Of a DNA stretch of 64,000 bases, positions 57,623 to 64,000 are shown one piece after another. The translations under genes were made by a program, and so were the position numbers. Under the pieces are notes generated by a model. That model saw nothing but the letters and a program-made list of their open reading frames with translations, made no database searches and was not told the DNA's origin. The stretch covers positions 124,001 through 188,000 of the forward strand of contig NZ_CANMDS010000004.1 of the NCBI RefSeq assembly GCF_947496725.1. The letters run 5' to 3'. The DNA comes from an uncultured Dokdonia sp. GTDB taxonomy: Bacteria; Bacteroidota; Bacteroidia; Flavobacteriales; Flavobacteriaceae. How positions within the stretch are numbered: the stretch's first letter is position 1; the number at the start of each line of letters is the position of its first letter.

Positions 57623-59644
57623 ATGAGTACGACACAATTTAATAACATCACATTTGATCTACCTAAAAACCAAAGCAATGTCATAAAAGTGATAGGTGTA
57701 GGTGGAGGAGGTAGCAATGCTATTAACCATATGTTCCAGCAGGGCATAAAAGGTGTAGATTTTGTAATCTGTAACACAGATGCACAGGCACTTGAGAATA
57801 GTACAGTGCCTATTAAGATACAACTAGGTGTAGGTCTTACAGAAGGTCTTGGTGCAGGAGCAAATCCAGAAGTGGGTGAGCAAGCTGCCATAGAGAGTGA
57901 GATGGATATTAAACAAATGTTAGGTACTAACACAAAGATGATCTTTATTACTGCCGGGATGGGTGGTGGTACAGGTACTGGTGCCGCTCCTGTAATTGCA
58001 AAGATGGCTCGTGAGCTTGATATCCTAGTCGTAGGGATTGTCACGATTCCTTTCCAGTTTGAAGGAAAAATGCGTAACGAACAAGCCCAAAAAGGAGTAG
58101 ATAGACTACGTGCTCAGGTAGACTCACTCATTGTAATAAATAATAATAAGCTACGTGAGGTTTATGGAAACCTAGGCTTCAAAGCTGGTTTTAGTAAAGC
58201 AGATGAGGTTCTTGCCACAGCCTCAAGAGGTATAGCAGAGGTAATAACACACCACTACACACAAAACATTGACTTGCGTGATGCAAAGACAGTGTTGAGT
58301 AAATCTGGTACAGCTATAATGGGTAGCGCTACTGCTAGTGGTACAAGTCGTGCAAACGAGGCAATATCAAAAGCACTAGACTCGCCATTACTTAATGATA
58401 ACAAGATTACAGGTGCAAAGAATGTGCTACTCCTTATTGTTTCTGGAGGTGATGAGATTACTATAGATGAGATAGGTGAGATAAATGATCACATACAAGC
58501 AGAGGCTGGTCACAGTGCAAACATCATTATGGGTGTAGGTGAAGATGACTCTCTAGGAGATGCGATTTCTGTAACAATAATAGCAACGGGTTTTAATGCA
58601 GAGCAGCAAAACGATATTGTAAACGTTGAGACAAAAAAAATCATACACACGCTAGAGGAGGAGCAAAAAGCACAACAAGACCTTATGCCAGAGGCTACAG
58701 TAGAGATACCACCTGCAGCACCGGTGGAGCCTCAAAAACCAGTAGCACCTACTAAGATTGTACACACTTTAGACCTAGATGAACTAGAAGATACTACAAA
58801 CGCTTTCGCGAAAGCGCCTGTAAAAGAAGTTCCACAAGAAAAAGCTCCAGAAGCACCAAAGGCTCAGGCAAGCCCAGAAGCTCCAGCAAGCCAGCAATAT
58901 AAAATGGACATTGTGCCTACAACAGATATTATAAAAAATATCAATGTAGTGTATGATGAAATTCTAGCCGAAAATGATGCAGATTTTGAAATCATAGACA
59001 CAACTGTACGTCAAGAAAGTCCAGTAGTCGAAAATAAAGAGCCGGAAGGAAATGGAATGCTCTTTTTTGATATGCCGCTCAATGCAGAAACTGCAGTAGA
59101 AGAAGAGAAAGAATCTCCAATACTTTTTGATCTAGATGAAAGCACAGCATCAATAGAAGTAAACGAGCCTATAGAAATTATTCCTGTAACAGAGCATACT
59201 AATGAGGGAGAGACTCGCTATAGCCTTGAAGACTATATGGAACTTGAAGAAACACTCTCAAGTGCATCTATAGTAAAGGAAGAAGCAGATCAGGAAGAGG
59301 AAGAAACTATAGTTTTTGAAACCAAAACTGTAGTTCCAGAAGAAAAGGAAGAAGAAGTTCCAGAGGCAGAAGTAGACCCTATGAATAGCCCTATTTCAAA
59401 ATTACTTATAGATAGAGCATCAGAGCGTAAACGTAAGATGAAGGAGTTTAACTATAAGTTTAGAAATAATCAGTCACGCATAGAGGAGATAGAAAAGCAG
59501 CCTGCTTACAAGCGTATGGGAATAGATCTAGAAGAGACTCCTAAAAAAGATGGTAATCTATCTAGAACATCACTCTCTACAGATGATAATGACGAAGTAC
59601 AACTACGTAAGAACAACTCATTTCTACACGATAATGTAGATTAG
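57623..59644 (+). CDS. ftsZ: Cell division protein FtsZ with long C-terminal extension
   Basis: FtsZ is the tubulin-like GTPase forming the division ring. Residues 1-330 form the core, with GVGGGGSNAINHM, the GGGTGTGAAPVIA signature and FNAEQQ region. The total of 673 residues exceeds typical FtsZ (about 350-450) because of a roughly 290-residue acidic, Pro/Glu-rich linker and a conserved-looking PAYKRMGIDLEE segment near residue 625, followed by about 40 further residues. A perfect palindromic repeat encodes AFAKA at about 393 in the linker. Confidence 0.98.
   Translation: MSTTQFNNITFDLPKNQSNVIKVIGVGGGGSNAINHMFQQGIKGVDFVICNTDAQALENSTVPIKIQLGVGLTEGLGAGANPEVGEQAAIESEMDIKQMLGTNTKMIFITAGMGGGTGTGAAPVIAKMARELDILVVGIVTIPFQFEGKMRNEQAQKGVDRLRAQVDSLIVINNNKLREVYGNLGFKAGFSKADEVLATASRGIAEVITHHYTQNIDLRDAKTVLSKSGTAIMGSATASGTSRANEAISKALDSPLLNDNKITGAKNVLLLIVSGGDEITIDEIGEINDHIQAEAGHSANIIMGVGEDDSLGDAISVTIIATGFNAEQQNDIVNVETKKIIHTLEEEQKAQQDLMPEATVEIPPAAPVEPQKPVAPTKIVHTLDLDELEDTTNAFAKAPVKEVPQEKAPEAPKAQASPEAPASQQYKMDIVPTTDIIKNINVVYDEILAENDADFEIIDTTVRQESPVVENKEPEGNGMLFFDMPLNAETAVEEEKESPILFDLDESTASIEVNEPIEIIPVTEHTNEGETRYSLEDYMELEETLSSASIVKEEADQEEEETIVFETKTVVPEEKEEEVPEAEVDPMNSPISKLLIDRASERKRKMKEFNYKFRNNQSRIEEIEKQPAYKRMGIDLEETPKKDGNLSRTSLSTDDNDEVQLRKNNSFLHDNVD
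58801..58816. repeat. Palindromic repeat inside the ftsZ linker
   Basis: A perfect 16-bp copy read as AFAKA (NAFAKAPV) in the disordered linker of FtsZ. Confidence 0.97.
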
Positions 59645-59665
59645 AACAATTATTATTAGTGCTTT

Positions 59666-59707
59666 GTAGCCCAATAATCTTACCCAAGATTGTTGGGCTA
59701 CTTTTTT
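59666..59707 (+). terminator. Terminator after ftsZ
   Basis: A long stem (GTAGCCCAA with TTGGGCTAC, plus inner AATCTT with AAGATT), ACCC loop and six T residues. It closes the dcw cluster. Confidence 0.93.
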
Positions 59708-59780
59708 ATGCAGTGTTATCTATAAGAAACGTTCATACGGCTCAAACTCCGTATCTTTGATACTCTAAAATTATAAAACT

Positions 59781-60230
59781 ATGAGTTTATCTAAAGATGT
59801 GATGACGGCTATGAAAGAGGCAATGAAGGCCAAAGATCAAAATGCCCTTACATCACTACGCGCTATAAAATCTGCTATATTACTTGCACAAACAGAGAGT
59901 GGTGTAAAAGAAGAAATAACAGAAGAGCAAGAGCTAAAATTACTCCAGAAGCTAGTAAAACAACGCAAAGACAGCGCTGCTATTTTTAATGAGCAAGGTC
60001 GTGCAGATCTAGCAGATCCGGAGATTGCTCAAGCAGAGGTGATTGCTCAGTTTTTACCAGAACAACTAGGAGAAGATGATATAGCAAAGGTTGTAGATGA
60101 GGTTATCGCTGCAACAGGTGCTCAAGGAATGAAAGATATGGGTAAAGTAATGGGGCAGGTCAATGGTAAGCTAGCTGGTAAAGCAGATGGTAAGACTATA
60201 AGTACGATCGTAAAATCAAGACTGAGCTAG
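59781..60230 (+). CDS. GatB/YqeY domain protein
   Basis: The 149-residue protein matches the YqeY family, a stand-alone domain like the C-terminal tail of the amidotransferase subunit GatB that contacts tRNA. It has LTSLRAIKSAILLAQTESG-type helices, QRKDSAAIFNEQGRADLA and the final KDMGKVMGQVNGKLAGKADGK. Its own function is unclear. It is a single-gene unit after the ftsZ terminator. Confidence 0.93.
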   Translation: MSLSKDVMTAMKEAMKAKDQNALTSLRAIKSAILLAQTESGVKEEITEEQELKLLQKLVKQRKDSAAIFNEQGRADLADPEIAQAEVIAQFLPEQLGEDDIAKVVDEVIAATGAQGMKDMGKVMGQVNGKLAGKADGKTISTIVKSRLS

Positions 60231-60256
60231 TATATATTCATATATAGTACAACTTT

Positions 60257-60285
60257 GAGAGACACAGTAATGTGTCTCTTTTTTT
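60257..60285 (+). terminator. Terminator after the YqeY-like gene
   Basis: An 8-bp stem (GAGACACA with TGTGTCTC), GTAA loop and seven T residues. Confidence 0.92.
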
Positions 60286-60440
60286 ATGAATAAAAGAAAG
60301 CAATAGCCGTAAAGTTATTTTTCTGCATATAATTAACTTAAAATGGCTTTCATTTCTTAATGATTAATAGTGGCGGTTAATTGGTTTTGCTATTTAAGAG
60401 CCTAGTTTTCAGTAGTTAGAGTTAGTGTCTTTCATAATTT
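60286..60440. other. AT-rich intergenic stretch, nothing recognised
   Basis: No coding region, repeat copy or RNA gene is seen between the YqeY terminator and the promoter element at 60445. It may hold regulatory sites for the OmpA-family gene. Confidence 0.4.
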
Positions 60441-60444
60441 TTAG

Positions 60445-60452
60445 TATGTTTG
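60445..60452 (+). promoter_or_regulatory. Probable -7 element for the OmpA-family gene
   Basis: TATGTTTG fits TAnnTTTG exactly, 87 bp before the ATG. TTA rather than TTG lies about 20 bp upstream. Confidence 0.5.
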
Positions 60453-60539
60453 CGCTCTCCCCTTTTTTGTAGTAAAATTCTATCCTCAACTTATCTTTTT
60501 TTTGAATTAGATAATAAAATACTTAATAGTAAAAGTTAA

Positions 60540-62492
60540 ATGAAGAAGTTTTTACGTGTTATCACGTTATTAGTATGTGTCTTATGTTATGTCACGGGAG
60601 CGGCTCAAGATGCAAAACTTGCTAGAGCAAATAAAAAATTTAATCAACTTGCATATATAGATGCAATAGAAATCTACAAAGACCTCGTAGCAGAGGGTTT
60701 TAAGTCTTATGATGTTTTCAAAAAAATAGCAGAAGCTTATTACTATAACGGTAAGTACTCACAAGCTCAAGAATGGTATAAAAAGATTACAGAAAATTAT
60801 GCAGACTCGGTAAGTGCAGAGCATTATTTTAGGTATGCACAAACTTTACGTGCAACAAAGGAGTATGACGAGTCTGATGATATGATGCAGATTTTTACCT
60901 CCTTGAGCGGTAATGATTTTAGAGCAAGGCTATTTAAAGAGAATCCAGACTACGTAGCAGTAGAGGGTTATAAGGAGAGTCTTTATGAAATTAATATGTT
61001 GCGCACGCTTAACTCGAGATATTCAGATTTTGGACCAGCATATTATAAAGGACAAATTGTTTTTGCCTCTGCGAGAGATACGGGTATTGTAAGCAGGCGT
61101 ATACATAAATGGACTAATCAACCTTTTTTAGATTTGTATAAATCTACAATTAAAGAAGGTGGTACAATGTCACCACCTTCACGATTTAGTAATAAACTCA
61201 ATACAAAATACCACGAGAGCTCTCCTACATTTTCCAAGGATGGTAAAACGATTTATTTTACCCGTAACAATTATACCAAAGACAAGTATAAAGCCTCAAA
61301 AGATGGGATTAATAAGCTAAAGATTTATAAATCTACTTATCTCCCTTCTTCAAAAAACTGGACCATTGCAGAAGAAGTTCCCTTTAATAGTGATGATTTT
61401 TCAAATGCGCATCCGGCATTAAGTAGTGATGGTAAGTATCTCTACTTCTCTTCAGATAGGCCTGGAGGTGTGGGACGTTCAGACATCTGGAGGGTCGCTA
61501 TAAATGAAGATGGGACCTATGGAGAACCGGAAAATATGGGCAAACCTATAAATACCGAAGGTAGAGAGGCGTTTCCTTTTATGAGTGATACAGGTAATTT
61601 ATATTATGCTTCAGACGGTTACCCAGGCCTAGGTGGTCTAGATATTTATGTTACAAACCCCTCTTCAGAAGAGATTGCTGTTGTTGGTGTGGGGGCGCCT
61701 ATTAATAGCTCTAGCGATGATTTTGGTTTTATAGTTAATGACAGTGAGAAGACAGGTTTTTTCTCATCTAGCCGTAAACGAGGTATGGGTAGTGATGACA
61801 TCTATCATTTTAAACAGACAGAAAAACCACCTCGTAAATGTGATATCCCTATAAGTGGTTATGTAACAGATAAAAACACAAAAACACCTATTACAGATGC
61901 AAAAGTGCAACTTCTAGATCCTGATAATAAGGTTTTACAAGAAGTACAGGTCTCGCCTAAGGGTAAGTATAAATTTGATCTTGTTTGCTCTCAGAATTAT
62001 ATCATACGCGCTTCCTCAAAAACGTATTACTCAAACGAAGTTTTTGTGATGACACCAGCAACAGAGCAAAGCTTAGAAAGAGATATAGAGTTAGAGCTTA
62101 GACTTACAGAAGTAGGTGTAGGAGACGACCTTGCAAAGCTTCTCAATTTGAACCCTATATATTTTGACTACAACAAGTCAGATATAAGACCAGATGCAGC
62201 CCTTGAGCTCACTAAAGTCATCTCTGCTATGAAGCAAGTGCCGGCAATGGTTATTAACGTGCGCTCACATACAGATAGTAGAGGTAAAGATTCTTATAAC
62301 TTGTCATTATCAGATAGACGAGCAAAGTCTACAGTGGCATACATAATCTCAAGAGGTATAAATGCAGAGCGTATAAGTGGTAATGGTTACGGAGAGACAC
62401 AACTTGTAAATGGCTGTGGTAATAATAGTGATTGTACCGAGGAGCAGCACCAGTTAAACAGACGCTCAGAGTTTATTGTTGTTAATCAGTAA
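60540..62492 (+). CDS. OmpA-family protein with TPR and WD40-like (PD40) repeats
   Basis: The 650-residue envelope protein has a signal peptide (1-22, ending GAAQ), TPR-like helices (25-130), PD40 propeller-type repeats (about 200-420, such as SPTFSKDGKTIYFTR and HPALSSDGKYLYFSSDRPGG), a carboxypeptidase-regulatory-like beta domain (435-510) and a C-terminal OmpA domain (530-650) with peptidoglycan-binding NVRSHTDSRG and the LSDRRAKS motif. This layout is common in Bacteroidota and often linked to SprE/PorE-like anchoring in type IX secretion, but no porP/sprF gene is adjacent. Role: likely attaches a surface complex to peptidoglycan. Confidence 0.88.
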   Translation: MKKFLRVITLLVCVLCYVTGAAQDAKLARANKKFNQLAYIDAIEIYKDLVAEGFKSYDVFKKIAEAYYYNGKYSQAQEWYKKITENYADSVSAEHYFRYAQTLRATKEYDESDDMMQIFTSLSGNDFRARLFKENPDYVAVEGYKESLYEINMLRTLNSRYSDFGPAYYKGQIVFASARDTGIVSRRIHKWTNQPFLDLYKSTIKEGGTMSPPSRFSNKLNTKYHESSPTFSKDGKTIYFTRNNYTKDKYKASKDGINKLKIYKSTYLPSSKNWTIAEEVPFNSDDFSNAHPALSSDGKYLYFSSDRPGGVGRSDIWRVAINEDGTYGEPENMGKPINTEGREAFPFMSDTGNLYYASDGYPGLGGLDIYVTNPSSEEIAVVGVGAPINSSSDDFGFIVNDSEKTGFFSSSRKRGMGSDDIYHFKQTEKPPRKCDIPISGYVTDKNTKTPITDAKVQLLDPDNKVLQEVQVSPKGKYKFDLVCSQNYIIRASSKTYYSNEVFVMTPATEQSLERDIELELRLTEVGVGDDLAKLLNLNPIYFDYNKSDIRPDAALELTKVISAMKQVPAMVINVRSHTDSRGKDSYNLSLSDRRAKSTVAYIISRGINAERISGNGYGETQLVNGCGNNSDCTEEQHQLNRRSEFIVVNQ

Positions 62493-62505
62493 TGGAGTAA
62501 ATTTG

Positions 62506-62521
62506 CGCTTTCGCGAAAGCG
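62506..62521. repeat. Palindromic repeat between the OmpA gene and tRNA-Arg
   Basis: A perfect 16-bp copy 13 bp after the stop and 7 bp before the tRNA 5' end. Confidence 0.97.
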
Positions 62522-62527
62522 TAAAAA

Positions 62528-62601
62528 GGCTGCGTAGTTCAACTGGATAGAATATCAGATTTCGGCTCTGAGGGTTGGAGGTTCGAATCCTCTCGCGGTC
62601 A
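62528..62601 (+). tRNA. tRNA-Arg(UCG)
   Basis: A 74-nt cloverleaf. Acceptor 62528-62534 pairs with 62594-62600 (GGCTGCG with CGCGGTC, two G-U pairs). The D arm is GTTC/GAAT, the anticodon stem is TCAGA/TCTGA with loop TTTCGGC (anticodon TCG), and the T arm is GGAGG-TTCGAAT-CCTCT. A20 in the D loop suits Arg identity. CCA is not encoded. A long terminator follows. Confidence 0.93.
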
Positions 62602-62606
62602 CGAAT

Positions 62607-62669
62607 AAATAGAAAAGGAGGAAATAATTTGAGCTTGCTCAGAAATTATTTTTCTCCTTTTCTATTTTC
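62607..62669 (+). terminator. Terminator after tRNA-Arg
   Basis: A long stem: AATAGAAAAGGAG (62608-62620) with CTCCTTTTCTATT (62654-62666) and inner AAATAATTT with AAATTATTT, ending in TTTTC. It is a strong hairpin. Confidence 0.8.
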
Positions 62670-62702
62670 AAAGCGGAGCTTTATGGAATCACCGAAGCGC
62701 AG

Positions 62703-62726
62703 CGGAGATAATCTTCTCGCGGTCAC
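62703..62726 (+). pseudogene. Degenerate copy of the tRNA-Arg 3' end
   Basis: TCTCGCGGTCAC at 62715-62726 exactly repeats the tRNA 3' end (62591-62602), 124 bp apart. The preceding GGAGATAATCT resembles the T arm with a deletion. No full second tRNA is present. It may be a relic of a tandem tRNA or of an integration site. Confidence 0.45.
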
Positions 62727-62735
62727 TTACAGTAT

Positions 62736-62786
62736 ACACCAAAAGCAAGGTTGAGGTTCTTCTCATTTGTTTTTGGTGTTTTTTTG
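62736..62786 (+). terminator. Hairpin with T-run downstream of the tRNA-end repeat
   Basis: ACACCAAAA (62736-62744) pairs with TTTTGGTGT (62771-62779), followed by T residues. It could end read-through from the tRNA unit. Confidence 0.65.
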
Positions 62787-62860
62787 TTTTACGGTTTACT
62801 AGTGATATCGTTTTCTTTACTAAGAGATAGAATTTAATAAATGCTTATGGTGATGAGTAT

Positions 62861-62873
62861 GCTTTCGCGAAAG
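62861..62873. repeat. Near-perfect palindromic repeat before the CELC protein gene
   Basis: GCTTTCGCGAAAG then G instead of C, one mismatch from the 14-bp core, 71 bp before the start at 62944. Confidence 0.7.
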
Positions 62874-62943
62874 GGTAATTTATCTATGTAAGGGGGCTAT
62901 TTTGGGTTTAATTGATTAGTTTTATACATTATTCAAAGTTTTA

Positions 62944-63255
62944 ATGCAACGAGCAGTTTTTAAACATATCACCACACTACTTTTTCTAGTAGCATTTCTT
63001 GTGCCTAGGGTTGTAGAGTTGCACGCTTTTGAACATATATCTGATAATGAGGATCAAGTAACCTGTGAGCTTTGTGATATTACCACACAAGTGCAAGAGC
63101 AAGAACTAACATTTGGACAGGTGTCTCATACCTACCAGATATTATCACCTAGTCCCAGCGACTATGTGATTACTTCATCTTACAGTAGTCCAGTGGCATA
63201 CATAGTCACGCCTACAGTAGTCTACAATAAGCCTCCTCCTTTTCTTTTAGGATAA
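62944..63255 (+). CDS. Small secreted or membrane protein with CELC motif
   Basis: The 103-residue protein has an N-terminal hydrophobic segment (about 8-25, signal or anchor), a His/Glu/Asp patch (ELHAFEHISDNEDQ) followed by CELCDITTQ, and a Pro-rich end (NKPPPFLLG). No named family is recognised. A CxxC and His pair near the membrane suggest metal binding, and the next gene encodes a CobW-type GTPase, so a role in metal handling is possible (inference). Confidence 0.65.
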   Translation: MQRAVFKHITTLLFLVAFLVPRVVELHAFEHISDNEDQVTCELCDITTQVQEQELTFGQVSHTYQILSPSPSDYVITSSYSSPVAYIVTPTVVYNKPPPFLLG

Positions 63256-63282
63256 TTTTGGATTTTATATACGCTTAAATCT

Positions 63283-63299
63283 CACGATAATACATCGTG
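63283..63299. promoter_or_regulatory. Inverted repeat before the CobW-type gene
   Basis: CACGAT-AATAC-ATCGTG, perfect 6-bp arms, 158 bp before the start at 63457. No T-run follows, so an operator is more likely than a terminator. A metal-responsive regulator is a possibility only. Confidence 0.35.
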
Positions 63300-63456
63300 T
63301 ATATGTTGTTGCACTCATACTAGTTATGATGTGTACTCAATATAAAAACTTTTAGTCTCTATTTTTAGGAGTATTATATCCAGTCTTATTTGTCTCGCAC
63401 TATTTGAGGAATCATTATTTCTCTAAAAATCTAGTATCTCATATTTAAATTTAAAA

Positions 63457-64000
63457 ATGAAAAAATTACCAGTTACCGTGCTTAGCGGTTTTTTGGGTGC
63501 AGGTAAAACTACCTTGCTCAATCACATATTACATAATAAACAAGGTCTTAAAGTCGCTGTAATCGTAAATGATATGAGCGAGGTAAACATAGATGCTCAG
63601 CTTGTAGAAAATGAAAACATACTCTCTCGCACAGAAGAGAGGCTTGTTGAAATGTCTAACGGTTGTATATGTTGTACACTGCGAGAAGACTTAATGGTTG
63701 AAGTTGAAAAGCTAGCCAAAGAAAATAGATTTGATTACCTCCTCATAGAAAGTACCGGTATTTCTGAGCCCATACCAGTAGCACAAACTTTTAGTTTTGA
63801 AAGTGAAGATGGCAGTATTGACCTTAGCCGTTTTAGTTATGTAGATACGATGGTTACGGTAGTAGATGGTTTTAATTTTTTAAAGGATTTTTCTAGTCCT
63901 GATTACTTAACATCTCGTGATCTAACCGATATAGAAGGAGATACACGTACTATTGTAAACCTTCTAACAGATCAAGTAGAGTTTGCAAATATTATTCTTC
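63457..64000 (+). CDS. CobW/COG0523-family GTPase, cut by the window end
   Basis: The first 181 residues are visible. They show the P-loop [14 protein letters not shown], the metal-binding CxCC motif in [11 protein letters not shown], the switch segment [15 protein letters not shown] and VTVVDGFNF. The CxCC motif and this arrangement define COG0523 GTPases, which deliver zinc or other metals to target proteins, often under low-metal control. The C-terminal CobW domain lies beyond the window. Confidence 0.93.
   Translation, partial: MKKLPVTVLSGFLGAGKTTLLNHILHNKQGLKVAVIVNDMSEVNIDAQLVENENILSRTEERLVEMSNGCICCTLREDLMVEVEKLAKENRFDYLLIESTGISEPIPVAQTFSFESEDGSIDLSRFSYVDTMVTVVDGFNFLKDFSSPDYLTSRDLTDIEGDTRTIVNLLTDQVEFANIIL

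Noticed and set aside
57619-58044. Minus-strand frame of 141 codons opposite ftsZ
   Set aside because: It mirrors the highly conserved FtsZ GTPase domain and has no features of its own.
62602-62943. Integrated mobile element beside tRNA-Arg
   Set aside because: Despite the duplicated tRNA end there is no integrase, no genes and only 124 bp between the repeats, so an element cannot be claimed; the repeat itself is reported as a finding.

Overview
The window reads as a chromosomal segment of a marine Flavobacteriaceae bacterium (Bacteroidota). The evidence is the gliding-motility pair gldB-gldC next to nadE, flavobacterial-type protein sequences throughout, A-rich start regions with few Shine-Dalgarno sequences, and promoters of the Bacteroidota type (TTG, about 19-20 bp, TAnnTTTG), best seen before rpsL and dnaG. 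A Dokdonia-like genus is a guess from general appearance only. No transposon, prophage, CRISPR array or rRNA operon was seen; the segment is a core-genome region.

Layout. (1) 32-1723, minus: a short Omp85-type outer-membrane protein. (2) 1911-18950: the fused str-S10-spc-alpha cluster, rpsL to rplQ, with fusA, secY, infA and rpoA. No tuf lies between fusA and rpsJ, and neither adk nor map lies between secY and infA. A perfect 10-bp terminator-like hairpin separates rpsJ from rplC. Two genes shorter than 60 codons, rpmD (13580-13759) and rpmJ (15823-15939), are present. (3) 19089-33892: mostly single genes separated by clear terminators: a secreted unknown, carA, eno, gltA, a GyrI-like protein, a guanidino-group enzyme, a Dabb lipoprotein, purT, a DUF885 lipoprotein, a secreted Ntn hydrolase, an aminotransferase, a fatty-acid desaturase and rsmG. 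(4) 34031-36485: an ECF sigma factor, a membrane anti-sigma candidate and a beta-barrel protein. (5) 36719-43522: dnaG, a LuxR-type regulator, nadE, gldB, gldC, an unknown gene, engB and an alpha/beta hydrolase. (6) 43838-59644: the division and cell wall (dcw) cluster mraZ-rsmH-ftsL-ftsI-murE-mraY-murD-ftsW-murG-murC-ftsQ-ftsA-ftsZ, without murF and ddl, under MraZ-type operator boxes. (7) 59781-64000: a yqeY-like gene, an OmpA-family protein, tRNA-Arg(UCG) with a duplicated 3' end downstream, a small CELC-motif protein and the start of a CobW-type GTPase cut by the window edge.

The strongest unexplained signal is a dispersed perfect palindrome, CGCTTTCGCGAAAGCG. The 14-bp core GCTTTCGCGAAAGC occurs 16 times in 64 kb and several near-copies also exist. 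It lies in ribosomal, metabolic and division loci, mostly just after stop codons. It also lies inside genes, where it is read in more than one frame, so the DNA sequence itself appears to be what is kept. Secondary points are a DnaG lacking all four zinc ligands, a response regulator with Glu in place of the phosphorylated Asp, a three-hairpin RNA-like locus before gltA, and an inverted repeat resembling a sigma-54 promoter.
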